64,000 nucleotides of DNA from an uncultured Sphingomonadaceae bacterium. GTDB taxonomy: Bacteria > Pseudomonadota > Alphaproteobacteria > Sphingomonadales > Sphingomonadaceae. Below the pieces are notes generated by a model. It did no database searches and had not been told where the DNA came from. It saw only the letters and a list, made by a program, of their open reading frames with translations. The stretch's first letter is position 1. Each line of letters begins with the position of its first letter. Position numbers and translations under genes: made by a program. The stretch is taken from contig CAMYJW010000030.1 in the NCBI GenBank assembly GCA_947258815.1, positions 124,001-188,000 on the forward strand, given 5' to 3'. Shown here in pieces: positions 17,507-26,209 of this stretch.

Positions 17507-17645
17507 CGGAAGCCGGGTCAAATGCTTTCTTTTCGAAGGAACCGGCGCAAAAGCGTGTAGGCTCGCCACCTGGACAGTCGCTGAAAGCACCGAAACTCAA
17601 ACATAAATTGCGAAGCACGAAGCGCAAGCCCGCGCCGGGCAAATC

Positions 17646-18317
17646 TCAGGTGTAAACCAGGGCCGGTTTGGAAAGTATGTGATTGCGCATCAGGCCGGAC
17701 GCGGCATGCTTGTCGCCGGCGATAATCATCCTGGCAATCTCCGCCCGCTGACGGTTCAGGCTATCCGCCACTTTAGGTGCCAGACCGCTGAGCCCCTGCC
17801 ACAAATAGAAGCTCGCCAGATTGCGCAAACCACTGAACTGCCCGGCAAGCATCGGTGCTTTTGCGATGGACCATATCTCGTCGTGAAATGCATCGATATA
17901 GGCGATGTAGGCGGCACGTTCGCCAACCCGATCAAGACCATCGGTCGGCGGTGGCTCGATTGCAGCCAGACGATCCTCTTCCGCGGCGGTCTTGCGCTCA
18001 ACCGCCAGTTCCACCGCAACCGCTTCGATGCTGCTGTGCATGCGGAAAAAATCGAACACTTCTTCGCGCGTCGGTTCGACCACGCGGCAACCGATCTGCG
18101 GCAGAACCTCGACATACCCGCATGCACGAAGATGCCCGATTGCGGCGCTGACGGGTTGGCGGCTGACTTCGAAAGTATCTGCGAGCAACTTGAAAGAGAG
18201 GTTCTCGCCGGGTTTGTGATATCCCAGGATAAATCGCCGTTCGAGCTCTGCTACGATCTCACCCGCCTTGCCGGTCGGGATGTTCATGTTCCTTCGACTG
18301 ACCATGCGTTTCTCCAT
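17646..18317 (-). CDS. GntR-family (FCD-type) transcriptional regulator
   Basis: About 223 residues. The N-terminal winged helix reads ILGYHKPGENLSFKLLADTF then EVSRQPVSAAIGHLRACGYV. It is followed by an all-helical FCD-like effector domain containing the metal/ligand-site region around YIDAFHDEIW. The ATG at 18317 has AAGG nine bases upstream; an in-frame ATG at 18356 has no ribosome site. Embedded in the ring-cleavage block and preceding a palindromic site, it is probably a substrate-responsive regulator of these genes; this is inference from position. Confidence 0.88.
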   Translation of the reverse strand: MEKRMVSRRNMNIPTGKAGEIVAELERRFILGYHKPGENLSFKLLADTFEVSRQPVSAAIGHLRACGYVEVLPQIGCRVVEPTREEVFDFFRMHSSIEAVAVELAVERKTAAEEDRLAAIEPPPTDGLDRVGERAAYIAYIDAFHDEIWSIAKAPMLAGQFSGLRNLASFYLWQGLSGLAPKVADSLNRQRAEIARMIIAGDKHAASGLMRNHILSKPALVYT

Positions 18318-18460
18318 GGTGGAGTCCTTGATCAGGGTGTCGAGCGCATCGTCCATAGAATTTGTGTCAATCCGGGAGCATGAAACGTAATTGCTCGCTT
18401 CTTAGCTGTGCCTTGCCGCGTTGCGCAAGACCCGCAGGGATGTCCGCATCCGGGCCAGCG

Positions 18461-19228
18461 TTATCCGCCGCATGACTCCATGCCGCCATCGCACGGTATC
18501 ACAATCCCGTGAACGAACGACGCCGCGCGCGATGCCAGGAACAGGCAAACGCCGCCGATATCGTCACTTTCACCCAGGCGGCGGAGCGGTATCCTGCCGA
18601 TCACCTCATCTTCCGCCCCTGAAAGCACGCCGCGCGTCATGTCGGTCGGGAAAAACCCGGGTGCGACTGCATTTACAAGAATGTTTCGCGGACCAAGTTT
18701 TGCCGCCAGATGCCGGGTGAGCATGATCAGCCCCGCCTTTGACGCCGAATAGGCGAAACTGTCAAACGCCGGGGGTGACAGTCCATCGATCGATGCGATG
18801 TTGATGATCCGCGCGCCATCTTCCGATTCAGTATTCAGAACAGGCAACAGCTTCTGGATCAGAAAGAACGGCGCCCGAAGATTGATGTTCATCGTCTTGT
18901 CCCACCCGGCTTCGGGAAAGTCCTCAAGCGGTGCGCCCCAGGTCGCCCCGGCATTGTTGACCAGCACGTCCAGTGTTCCGAACCGATCCGCAATCGCGTC
19001 TGACAGGCGGACGATCTCTTCCGTGCGCGAAAGATCCGCTGGTAGCGAATGACATACGCCACTTCGTGACAGCTCAGCCGCCAGTTGATCGCAGCTCTCA
19101 GCCTTGCGCGATGAAATGATGACATGCGCGCCGTGCGCAACGAAGCTGCGCGCGATCATTGCGCCGATCCCGCGCGATCCGCCGGTTACCAGAACGGTCT
19201 TGCCGCTGACCGAGAACAAGTCTTTCAT
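18461..19228 (-). CDS. SDR-family oxidoreductase
   Basis: A 255-residue classical short-chain dehydrogenase with TGGSRGIGAM (cofactor loop), VNNAGATWGAP, Ser in NIASIDG and the catalytic YSASK. The end HGIVIPCDGG is typical. GGAAG precedes the ATG. It lies between the hotdog-fold gene and the GntR gene on the same strand. A hydroxyacyl-CoA or alicyclic alcohol dehydrogenase role would fit the cluster, but the substrate cannot be read from sequence. Confidence 0.85.
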   Translation of the reverse strand: MKDLFSVSGKTVLVTGGSRGIGAMIARSFVAHGAHVIISSRKAESCDQLAAELSRSGVCHSLPADLSRTEEIVRLSDAIADRFGTLDVLVNNAGATWGAPLEDFPEAGWDKTMNINLRAPFFLIQKLLPVLNTESEDGARIINIASIDGLSPPAFDSFAYSASKAGLIMLTRHLAAKLGPRNILVNAVAPGFFPTDMTRGVLSGAEDEVIGRIPLRRLGESDDIGGVCLFLASRAASFVHGIVIPCDGGMESCGG

Positions 19229-19297
19229 GCTCTGCCCACTTCCTTCATTTCATCGCCAGTCATGCCAGACATGAAGCGACGCCGTGCCGCTGCCCAG

Positions 19298-20263
19298 TCA
19301 ATTAGCCTTCGCCTCAATCTCGGCCAGTTCCTTGTCATAGTCTTCATACGAATCCTTGAAACTGGCGAGGTTGATGATCATCGTCGCCAGAACCTCGTCT
19401 TTTCCGGGCAGGAAGATGTTTGAGCGCACCCAGCAGCTTTCGGTTCTCCGGCTGCCTGAAAGCGCAATCACCGTGCGTTCAATTTCATAGTCGGTATCGG
19501 CCAGAAGCGGGCCTTTTATGACGCGAATTTCCTGATCGACGAACAGGTCAATCGTCGTCTTGGCCGGAAGCCACGGATCGTTGTCCGCCGCATGGTGAGC
19601 CAGCACGCTAATCATTTCGATCGGCAGCGCCGGAGCGCCCCAGAGTGTTTGCGCGCCTTCCTCATAGAGATTTGAAGGCTCTGTAATGTGGGCCAGCTTT
19701 TCCCGGAGAGCAAACGGATAGAGCGGCCCCAGCGTGTTATCATAGCCCAGCCGGGCGCGAATGCGCGGGCGCGTTGCACCCGGCTCGATATGGCGCAGGA
19801 TCACGCGTTTGGGATCGGGATCGGGCAATGCCGCAAGCTTTTCTCCCAGCGCGCTTGGCGGACCAGCATCGCCAAACGAAGCGGTGCCCCGCAACACTTC
19901 CGTTCCATCTTCCTTTTCCATCCAGACAGGCAGCTGGCTCTCCCCGCCTTTGGGCTTCGCGATAAACGCCCTCACCCTTTCACCATCAAGAACGGCAGAC
20001 TTGTAACTGACCGAAAGCCCCCCTTCGGTCAGCCAGCGATCACCCCATACATGGCAGCAAAGCGGCGCGAACTGGCTGAAATGGGTTGGCCCTTCAACGG
20101 GCGCGGCGGCAAAGCCCATTTCGCGCGCCACTGTGTCGTTGTGCACCGATGCATGGCCGCCATAGGTCTGCTCGGTCAGCAGATTGCGCGGGCTGCGCCA
20201 TGGCCCGCAAAGCGCGGTTTCGTTCTCTTCGATATCGGTCTGGAATGCGCCAGCATCGGTCAT
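19298..20263 (-). CDS. double-hotdog (MaoC-like) protein, possible hydratase
   Basis: A 321-residue protein that I do not recognise closely. The segment GGHASVHNDTVAREMGFAAAPVEGPTHF has the spacing of a hotdog hydratase motif (D-x4-A-x3-G-x4-V-x-G), and the length would accommodate two hotdog domains. A C-terminal half reading VDQEIRVIKGPLLADTDYEIER resembles a second hotdog strand set. The ATG at 20263 is used; a TTG at 20284 is possible. It lies between an acyl-CoA dehydrogenase and an SDR, exactly where an enoyl-CoA hydratase would be expected in a beta-oxidation cassette. Function is inferred. Confidence 0.55.
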   Translation of the reverse strand: MTDAGAFQTDIEENETALCGPWRSPRNLLTEQTYGGHASVHNDTVAREMGFAAAPVEGPTHFSQFAPLCCHVWGDRWLTEGGLSVSYKSAVLDGERVRAFIAKPKGGESQLPVWMEKEDGTEVLRGTASFGDAGPPSALGEKLAALPDPDPKRVILRHIEPGATRPRIRARLGYDNTLGPLYPFALREKLAHITEPSNLYEEGAQTLWGAPALPIEMISVLAHHAADNDPWLPAKTTIDLFVDQEIRVIKGPLLADTDYEIERTVIALSGSRRTESCWVRSNIFLPGKDEVLATMIINLASFKDSYEDYDKELAEIEAKAN

Positions 20264-20321
20264 CCTTGGTGTGTCCCTTTCCAATTCCAGCCACAGAGCA
20301 TTATGATCCGCCCTGACCGCT

Positions 20322-22121
20322 TCATTCGCTCAGCCATTCCGGCGCGGTTTCGATAAATGTGCGATCCATCGCGCCCAGCCGCTCAATCGCCAGGCGCGTT
20401 CGCGGCAGTTCCCAGAGACGGAAATACCGCGCCGCCGCGCGCTTTCCTTCATGGAAATCATCGCTCTTTCCATCGCAGACAATGATCTGCTCCAGCCATA
20501 TCCACGCGATTGCCAGATGGCCGAACGCTTCCAGATATGGCGCGGCATTGGCAAGCACGCCGGCCATATCATTCTGGCTGTGCAGGAACGCTGTCAGCTT
20601 GAGCAGATCATCGAGCACCGCTTCCACCGCCTCGGCATGTTCGCCCGGATCGCCACCCAGTTCGCGACCGCGCGCGCAGCTTTGCCGAACACGATCGGCG
20701 AAAATCTCAAGCGCACGGCCATCGCGCATGGCAACCTTGCGGCCGAGCAGGTCCATCGCCTGAATGCCATTGGTGCCTTCGTGGATCGCGTTCAGGCGAT
20801 TATCGCGGTAAAACTGCTCCACCGGATAATCGCGCGTATAGCCATATCCGCCATAAACCTGAATCGCGAGGCTGTTGGCCTGCAGGCAAAACTCGGACGG
20901 CCAGCTTTTTGCAACCGGTGTCAACAGATCGAGCAGAAGCGTCAGATTCTCGCGTTTTTCCGGATCGCCGCTGCACCGCGCCTCATCCACCAGACGCGCG
21001 CAATAAAGATTGAGCGCCAGCGCCCCTTCCACATAGGATTTCTGGATCAAGAGCATCCGGCGAACATCGGGATGCTCGATGATCGCAACCGGCGCACTTG
21101 CCGGATCGCGGCTGGATGCGGGCCGCCCCTGCATCCGCGTGCGCGCATAGTCCGTCGCGTGCAGAAAGCCGGTATACCCGATCGCCGCCGCGCTTGTGCC
21201 AACGCCGATCCGCGCCTCGTTCATCATCGTGAACATAAATGAAAGCCCGCGGCCTTCCTCTCCGATCAGATAGCCTATCGCCCCTTCGGCCCCGTCGGGC
21301 GTGAACGCCCCTTCGCCGAAATTGAACGCAGCGTTGACCGTGCCACGCTGGCCCATTTTGTGATTGAGGCCCGCAACCGCCACATCGTTGCGCACAGTCT
21401 CGCCATTTTCCAGCCGGACATCGCGCGGCACGATAAACAGCGACAGGCCCTTCACCCCTTCCGGCGCACCGCGCACGCGGGCCAGAACCAGATGCGTGAT
21501 CGACCCGGCCAGATCGTGATCCGCACCGGAAATCCACATCTTGTTGCCAAACAGCCGGTAGCGCCCTTGCCCATCGGGCACCGCATAGCTGCGAATATCG
21601 CCAAGCGAGGAACCCGCCTGCGGCTCGGAAAGGCACATTGTCCCGAACGTGTCGCCCGCCATCAGGGGCTTGGCATAGCGCTCGATCTGCTCTGGCGATC
21701 CGTGGGCAATCAGCAGATTGGCAGCAGCCGCGCTTAGCAAGCCATAGCCCGAGATCGCCGGACTGGCGGCCTGAAGCCACGCAAAGGCCGCGCGGTCGAC
21801 CACGAACGGAAGCTGCATTCCGCCCACATCGGCAGGATGCGAAGCCGCCAGAAGCCCGGTTTCAACCAAGGCCTTGAGCGCGGCATCCACTTCATCGGGC
21901 AACGCCACGGATCCATCGGGCCGCAAGTGGGGTTCTTCACGGTCTGCCACGCGATTGGCGGACTGAAAGTTATCCTGGGCAAGCGATTGCGCCAGATCGA
22001 GCACCGCTGTCAGCGTTTCGCGATCATGATCCGCATAGCGCGGCGCATCGAGAAGTTCTTCCACGCGAAGCCACTCAAACAACAGGAAATGCACATCGCG
22101 CCGCGAAAGAACTTGCGACAT
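20322..22121 (-). CDS. acyl-CoA dehydrogenase, long (DmdC-like) type
   Basis: A 599-residue FAD enzyme of the large acyl-CoA dehydrogenase group related to 3-methylmercaptopropionyl-CoA dehydrogenase. Visible are the flavin-contact segment CLSEPQAGSSLGDI, KMWISGADHD, the motif QVYGGYGYTRDYPVEQ and the region IHEGTNGIQAMDLLGRK, with Glu preceding GTN as likely catalytic base. The C-terminal extra domain is present. The ATG at 22121 has a GAGAGAAGAG stretch upstream. It is the first gene of the minus-strand block, divergent from the 22356 SDR across a shared operator region. Confidence 0.9.
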   Translation of the reverse strand: MSQVLSRRDVHFLLFEWLRVEELLDAPRYADHDRETLTAVLDLAQSLAQDNFQSANRVADREEPHLRPDGSVALPDEVDAALKALVETGLLAASHPADVGGMQLPFVVDRAAFAWLQAASPAISGYGLLSAAAANLLIAHGSPEQIERYAKPLMAGDTFGTMCLSEPQAGSSLGDIRSYAVPDGQGRYRLFGNKMWISGADHDLAGSITHLVLARVRGAPEGVKGLSLFIVPRDVRLENGETVRNDVAVAGLNHKMGQRGTVNAAFNFGEGAFTPDGAEGAIGYLIGEEGRGLSFMFTMMNEARIGVGTSAAAIGYTGFLHATDYARTRMQGRPASSRDPASAPVAIIEHPDVRRMLLIQKSYVEGALALNLYCARLVDEARCSGDPEKRENLTLLLDLLTPVAKSWPSEFCLQANSLAIQVYGGYGYTRDYPVEQFYRDNRLNAIHEGTNGIQAMDLLGRKVAMRDGRALEIFADRVRQSCARGRELGGDPGEHAEAVEAVLDDLLKLTAFLHSQNDMAGVLANAAPYLEAFGHLAIAWIWLEQIIVCDGKSDDFHEGKRAAARYFRLWELPRTRLAIERLGAMDRTFIETAPEWLSE

Positions 22122-22230
22122 ATCTGCTCTTCTCTCCCCAAAGCGCACCGGCCCAACGAACGACGCCCATGAATGACTATGGCCGGATCAGACGCGAACG
22201 CAAAGCCACAACTCCTGCCAGCCCTACCCA

Positions 22231-22250
22231 CTGACATGTTAGTGTGCAAC
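22231..22250. promoter_or_regulatory. operator candidate in 22122-22355 divergent region
   Basis: CTGACATGTTAG followed by TGTGCAAC. The left part matches the GACATGT and GTTAG elements seen before the extradiol dioxygenase; the right arm is degenerate (GCAAC against CTAAC). It lies midway between the divergent acyl-CoA dehydrogenase and SDR genes, so it could control both. The rest of the 234-base gap has no gene. Confidence 0.45.
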
Positions 22251-22355
22251 AATGATTGTCTGCCCGGTCAAAAGGTGCATATCACACGCGCATGGAAAAC
22301 CGGACGGCGCTGCGTTCGGCGACGAATAACGCATAGATATACTGAAAGGTTCGGA

Positions 22356-23135
22356 ATGGATTTTGGGATCAAGGGCCGCAAGGCGATTGTCTGCGGCGCA
22401 AGCCGGGGACTGGGCCGTGCCGTTGCGGAAGCGCTGGCCGAAGAAGGCGCTGATCTGGTGCTTAATGCCAGAGGTGCCGAAGATCTCGAAAGAGCGGCAG
22501 CAGAGATCCGCGAACGTTTTGGCGTCAACGTCAAAACCATCACTGGCGATCTCACCACGCAGGAAGGCTGCGCAGCGATCAAGAACCTGTGCCCGCAAAC
22601 CGATATCCTGATCAACAATGCAGGCGGCCCACCTGCGGGCGACTGGCGCGGATTTGAGCGGGAAGACTGGGCCAACGCTGCCAACAGCAACATGATCGGC
22701 CCGATATTCCTTATGCGCGCCTATCTGGATGGCATGGCAGAGCGCGGGTTTGGCAGGATCGTGAACATCGCATCCATCGTGGTCAAAATGCCAAAAGAGA
22801 TCTTGTCGCTGTCTGTTGCGGCGCGACTGGGGCTTACGGGCGCAGTCAAAGCCATTGCGCCAAGCGTGGCGGAGCACAATGTCACGATCAACAATGTCCT
22901 GCCCGAATTGTTCGACACCGATCGGCTGCGCAGCAATCTGACCACGCTTGGCGCAAAACACGGGCGCACGCTGGAAGAAGAAATCGCCGCGCATCTGGAA
23001 ATTATCCCGGCTTCGCGCCTGGGCAAACCGCAGGAACTGGGCGCGACCTGCGCATTCCTGTGCAGCCAGCACGCCGGGTTCATCACCGGCCAGTCTATCC
23101 TGCTTGATGGGGGATTCTATCCAGGGTTGTTCTAG
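22356..23135 (+). CDS. SDR-family protein with Ser/Arg replacing catalytic Tyr/Lys
   Basis: A 259-residue Rossmann protein with GASRGLGRAVAE, INNAGGPPAGDW and the GQSILLDGG end. At the catalytic site NIASIVVKMPKEILSLSVAARLGLTG aligns Ser where Tyr is expected and Arg where Lys is expected. I recall a recognised subgroup of SDRs with this LSxxxRxGLTG pattern. The ATG at 22356 has GAAAGG before it and starts the domain; longer upstream in-frame sequence looks non-coding. It is monocistronic, divergent from the long acyl-CoA dehydrogenase, and followed by the palindromic repeat. Confidence 0.85.
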   Translation: MDFGIKGRKAIVCGASRGLGRAVAEALAEEGADLVLNARGAEDLERAAAEIRERFGVNVKTITGDLTTQEGCAAIKNLCPQTDILINNAGGPPAGDWRGFEREDWANAANSNMIGPIFLMRAYLDGMAERGFGRIVNIASIVVKMPKEILSLSVAARLGLTGAVKAIAPSVAEHNVTINNVLPELFDTDRLRSNLTTLGAKHGRTLEEEIAAHLEIIPASRLGKPQELGATCAFLCSQHAGFITGQSILLDGGFYPGLF

Positions 23136-23164
23136 GCCAGGTGGAGACCTTCGCTGTGGTTCGG

Positions 23165-23328
23165 GCGTTTTCCGTTCAAGCTGGAGCGAACGGAAAAGCA
23201 ACGCTCATGCGCCGCGCGGGCTCAGAGCGTTTTCCGTTCCGGCTGGCGCGAACGAAAAAGGCAACGCTCATGCGCCGCCCGGGCTCAGAGCGTTTTCCGA
23301 TCCCGATTGATCAAAAATCGCTCTAAGC
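23165..23328. repeat. tandem palindromic repeat (REP/terminator-like), about 2.5 units
   Basis: Units begin GCGTTTTCCG at 23165, 23227 and 23290, a period of 62-63 bases. The first two units contain GTTTTCCGTTC facing a GAACGGAAAA-type or GAACGAAAAA-type arm, then GCAACGCTCATGCGCCGC and a GGGCTCAGA spacer. The third is a shorter imperfect palindrome ending GATCAAAAATCGCTCT. Such GC/T-rich palindromes between genes are common in sphingomonads as dispersed repeats. It follows the SDR stop by 29 bases, so it may also end transcription. Confidence 0.75.
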
Positions 23329-23354
23329 GCCCCAGGCGAGATCAACTGCGAACC

Positions 23355-23384
23355 GGGCCGTCGCCTCGCAAAAGGCAACGGCCC
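23355..23384. terminator. hairpin downstream of TonB receptor
   Basis: GGGCCGT and ACGGCCC (seven pairs) with an inner GCCT/AGGC pair form a strong hairpin 27 bases beyond the minus-strand TonB receptor stop. There is no clear T-run, so termination is likely but not certain. Confidence 0.5.
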
Positions 23385-23410
23385 GATCCAAATCCGCAGT
23401 GTGGTTTCAA

Positions 23411-25864
23411 TCAGTCAAACTTGAATCCGAAAGTCACGCCATACGTCGCGGGCATACCCGCAAACCGGGAAGCACCATCAAAAGACTGGTGAACCGAAGT
23501 CCAATAATACTTGTCGAAGATGTTCTTGCCCCAAACCGTAGCTTTCCAGCGACCGTCTTCAGCCTCATACCCCAGACGCGCATCAACCGTCGCATATCCC
23601 TTGATGCAGAAGACACAGTCCAGCCCGGGTTTGGCAAAAGACCCCAGCGTATTGAGATAATCGATATCTCTGGCCGCGATAACCGAGTCAGCCTTTGAAC
23701 GCGCACTGACAGTGAAACCCACAAATGGCGTCCCGCCCGATGTTTGGGCGCGGTAATCGAGGTTGAAAGAACCGGAAATTTTCGGTGTAAACGGCAGTGG
23801 CGATCCCGAGTGATCGAAATCCTCCACCCCGACAACATTGATTGCGGTATAATCGGTTATCTTGGAATCGAGATAGGTTACCGCTGCAGACAATGTCAGG
23901 CCATCAACAGGACGAAGAGTTACATCCGCTTCGGCGCCGAATACCCGCGATTTGGGAACATTGATCAGAGCATCAAGCTGGTTGAAGATAAGATCCTTGA
24001 GTTTGCCCCGAACCTGCTTGTCCTTGTAATCGTAGTAAAAGACCGCTCCGTTGAATGATCCCATTCCGCCCAGAAATCTGCCCTTGATACCGCCTTCGTA
24101 TGCGGTCAGCACTTCCTGTGTGACGGGCGTGAACGCGATGATATTGGAGGCCGTCAAGGACGGGAAGCTGCCAGCCTTGTAGCCGCGCGATACGTTGGCA
24201 TAAACCAACAGATCGGGATTGGCCTGATAGTCAACACCAACACGCCAGGAGACGTTGTCTTCCTTCAGCGTTGCAAAGACCGGCACACCGATTGGAACAT
24301 TGTTTTCTGTCAACGAATAGCAATCATCGGGGCCGATGGGATCGAACGGCGTCCCCCCACCGAACAAACCGCCAAGCACATTGAAGAATGCGTCAACGTT
24401 GCCACCCGGAATGGTATCGTTACAAAGTTCGGCTTTGTTGCGCGAATTTGTATAGCGAATCCCACCCTTCAGGACGACCTGTTCGGTGATGTTGTATTCA
24501 GCATTTCCGAAGAACGCGTAGTTGCGAATGTCCTGATAGGTATGGACAGCTGGAGCGTTGATAAACATTGTTCCCGCACGGTAGGCGGTGTGCGTGAAAC
24601 GCACGAGATAGTCTTCATCGGTTGTGCTGTCTTCATAATTGAAGCCGACCATCCAGCGAAATGTATCGGATTTATCGTTGGCAATACGCAGTTCCTGATT
24701 GAACGATTCGATCTTGCCAGTCTGATCGACAATATTGGACTGGAGGTATTCCGTACCGCTGGTGCTGACATCCTGTAGCTGATCATAATCGCTATATGAG
24801 GTCAGTGACGTGAGCGTGATTTCGTCAGTCAGATCAATGTCCGCCCGCAACGAAACCTGCACGAATTCGCGATCTCCATATGGAGAAAAGTCCACAAGAG
24901 GCGCGGAACCGGGCACGATTGCACCACCACCCGCAGGAATGCCCAGCGCCGGATCAGGAGTCGAAGCGGTCCAGTCCGCCGCTCTTGCCCTGTCGGGCGC
25001 AAAGTTGATGCCATTGGCGTAGTTGTCGATCACCGCCTGCTGGACCGCTGGCGAAGAATTGGAAGGTCGAAACGCAACCCACTGCTGCGCCTGCGGATCC
25101 GACTTGTCCTTGAATCCATTTGCGTTGAGCAACAGCCTCACCGAATCCGCAGGCTCGAATTCAAACTGAAATCGCCCGGCGATATAAGATTTCGATCCAT
25201 TGGAATCATCACGCGTAACGCTTTGCTGCCAGTCATCCGAATTCAAACCATGCAAAGCCAGGCGGACACCGGCATTGTCTGCAACAGGCCCGCTGATGAA
25301 GGCGTTGCCTTCTATGGCATTGAAACGCCCATAACTGATGTCACCGCCTGCCTGCCATGTGTCCGTGGGTTTCGCCGCGACGAAATTGATCGCGCCGCCC
25401 GTTGCATTCTGGCCGAACAATGTGCCCTGCGGGCCTTTAAGAACCTCGATACGCTCAAGGTCAAAAGCGGCGTGCAACGTCATAACCGGAAACGCCAGCG
25501 GCACCTGATCGACGTAGGAACTGACTGAAGGATAAACGCCCAGTGACTGTTCGTTAAAACCAATGCCTCGCAGTGTCAGAATCGGTGTGGCACCCGCGCT
25601 GGGAGCGAAGCTGAGCCCCGGCACAGCCGCAGCAATGTCGGACAGGTCCGAGATCCGCCGATCCTGAATCGTGTCGCTCGAAAGTGCGGAAACAGTCTGG
25701 CCAACCTTGCTGAGGCTTTCCTCGCGCTTGTTCGCGGTAACAATGATATCGCCATATCCGGCGGCATTATCCGCCCCATCAGCAGCTTGCGCGAAAGCAT
25801 TCGCATGTAGAGCCAGCGTTGAAACTCCAGCCAGCGACATAAGACAAATACGTTTGAAACGCAT
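23411..25864 (-). CDS. TonB-dependent outer-membrane receptor
   Basis: An 817-residue substrate-gated outer-membrane channel energised by TonB/ExbBD. It has a signal peptide (about residues 1-26, ending ANAFA-QA), a TonB-box-like GDIIVTAN, a plug domain with VPGLSFAP, LTLRGIGF, RIEVLKGPQGTLFGQNATGG, and a long beta-barrel ending in the terminal Phe-x-Phe (GFKFD). This family of sphingomonad receptors imports bulky or hydrophobic compounds as well as siderophores. Its placement among catabolic genes, divergent from a thiolase and next to a shared motif, suggests uptake of the island's substrate. Confidence 0.93.
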   Translation of the reverse strand: MRFKRICLMSLAGVSTLALHANAFAQAADGADNAAGYGDIIVTANKREESLSKVGQTVSALSSDTIQDRRISDLSDIAAAVPGLSFAPSAGATPILTLRGIGFNEQSLGVYPSVSSYVDQVPLAFPVMTLHAAFDLERIEVLKGPQGTLFGQNATGGAINFVAAKPTDTWQAGGDISYGRFNAIEGNAFISGPVADNAGVRLALHGLNSDDWQQSVTRDDSNGSKSYIAGRFQFEFEPADSVRLLLNANGFKDKSDPQAQQWVAFRPSNSSPAVQQAVIDNYANGINFAPDRARAADWTASTPDPALGIPAGGGAIVPGSAPLVDFSPYGDREFVQVSLRADIDLTDEITLTSLTSYSDYDQLQDVSTSGTEYLQSNIVDQTGKIESFNQELRIANDKSDTFRWMVGFNYEDSTTDEDYLVRFTHTAYRAGTMFINAPAVHTYQDIRNYAFFGNAEYNITEQVVLKGGIRYTNSRNKAELCNDTIPGGNVDAFFNVLGGLFGGGTPFDPIGPDDCYSLTENNVPIGVPVFATLKEDNVSWRVGVDYQANPDLLVYANVSRGYKAGSFPSLTASNIIAFTPVTQEVLTAYEGGIKGRFLGGMGSFNGAVFYYDYKDKQVRGKLKDLIFNQLDALINVPKSRVFGAEADVTLRPVDGLTLSAAVTYLDSKITDYTAINVVGVEDFDHSGSPLPFTPKISGSFNLDYRAQTSGGTPFVGFTVSARSKADSVIAARDIDYLNTLGSFAKPGLDCVFCIKGYATVDARLGYEAEDGRWKATVWGKNIFDKYYWTSVHQSFDGASRFAGMPATYGVTFGFKFD

Positions 25865-25974
25865 GATTTCCCTCTCCTGTCAGACGTCTTCTTTTTTTGG
25901 ACACGCCTGAGCGACATGAATTGCAGCACGCAATCCGGCCCCGCCAGACCCGAGGAAACTAGAGTCTGCCCAAC

Positions 25975-26000
25975 TGACATGTCAAGCACTGAAATGTTAG
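25975..26000. promoter_or_regulatory. operator candidate in 25865-26209 divergent region
   Basis: A perfect ten-base palindrome TGACATGTCA, followed after 11 bases by GTTAG. Both elements occur in the site before the extradiol dioxygenase at 17481, there five bases apart. The 345-base gap separates the divergent TonB receptor and thiolase genes. I see no gene in it; the thiolase start is preceded by AAAGGAA. Confidence 0.5.
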
Positions 26001-26209
26001 CAGTTCAGCTCATGAACGGGGTTTGCCGCGTCCTCAACTTCGGAAATCTGATTCCCCGGTTGGAATCTCTCTCGACTCCGCGGGCGTAAATACTACACAG
26101 TGCAAAATCATCGATCTGGTGGGCGACCGCGCGACATCGACCGAAAGAATCTGTCAAACGTCCGCAGCATCACCCTGAAACTCTGGACAACAATCAAAGG
26201 AACTCATTC

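Noticed and set aside
22173..22355. N-terminal extension of the 22356 SDR in the same frame
   Set aside because: The extra residues resemble no domain, overlap the divergent promoter and operator motif, and the ATG at 22356 has a good ribosome site.
23165..23328. Possible CRISPR array
   Set aside because: Only about 2.5 units, the whole period is repeated rather than alternating repeat and unique spacer, and no cas gene is present.
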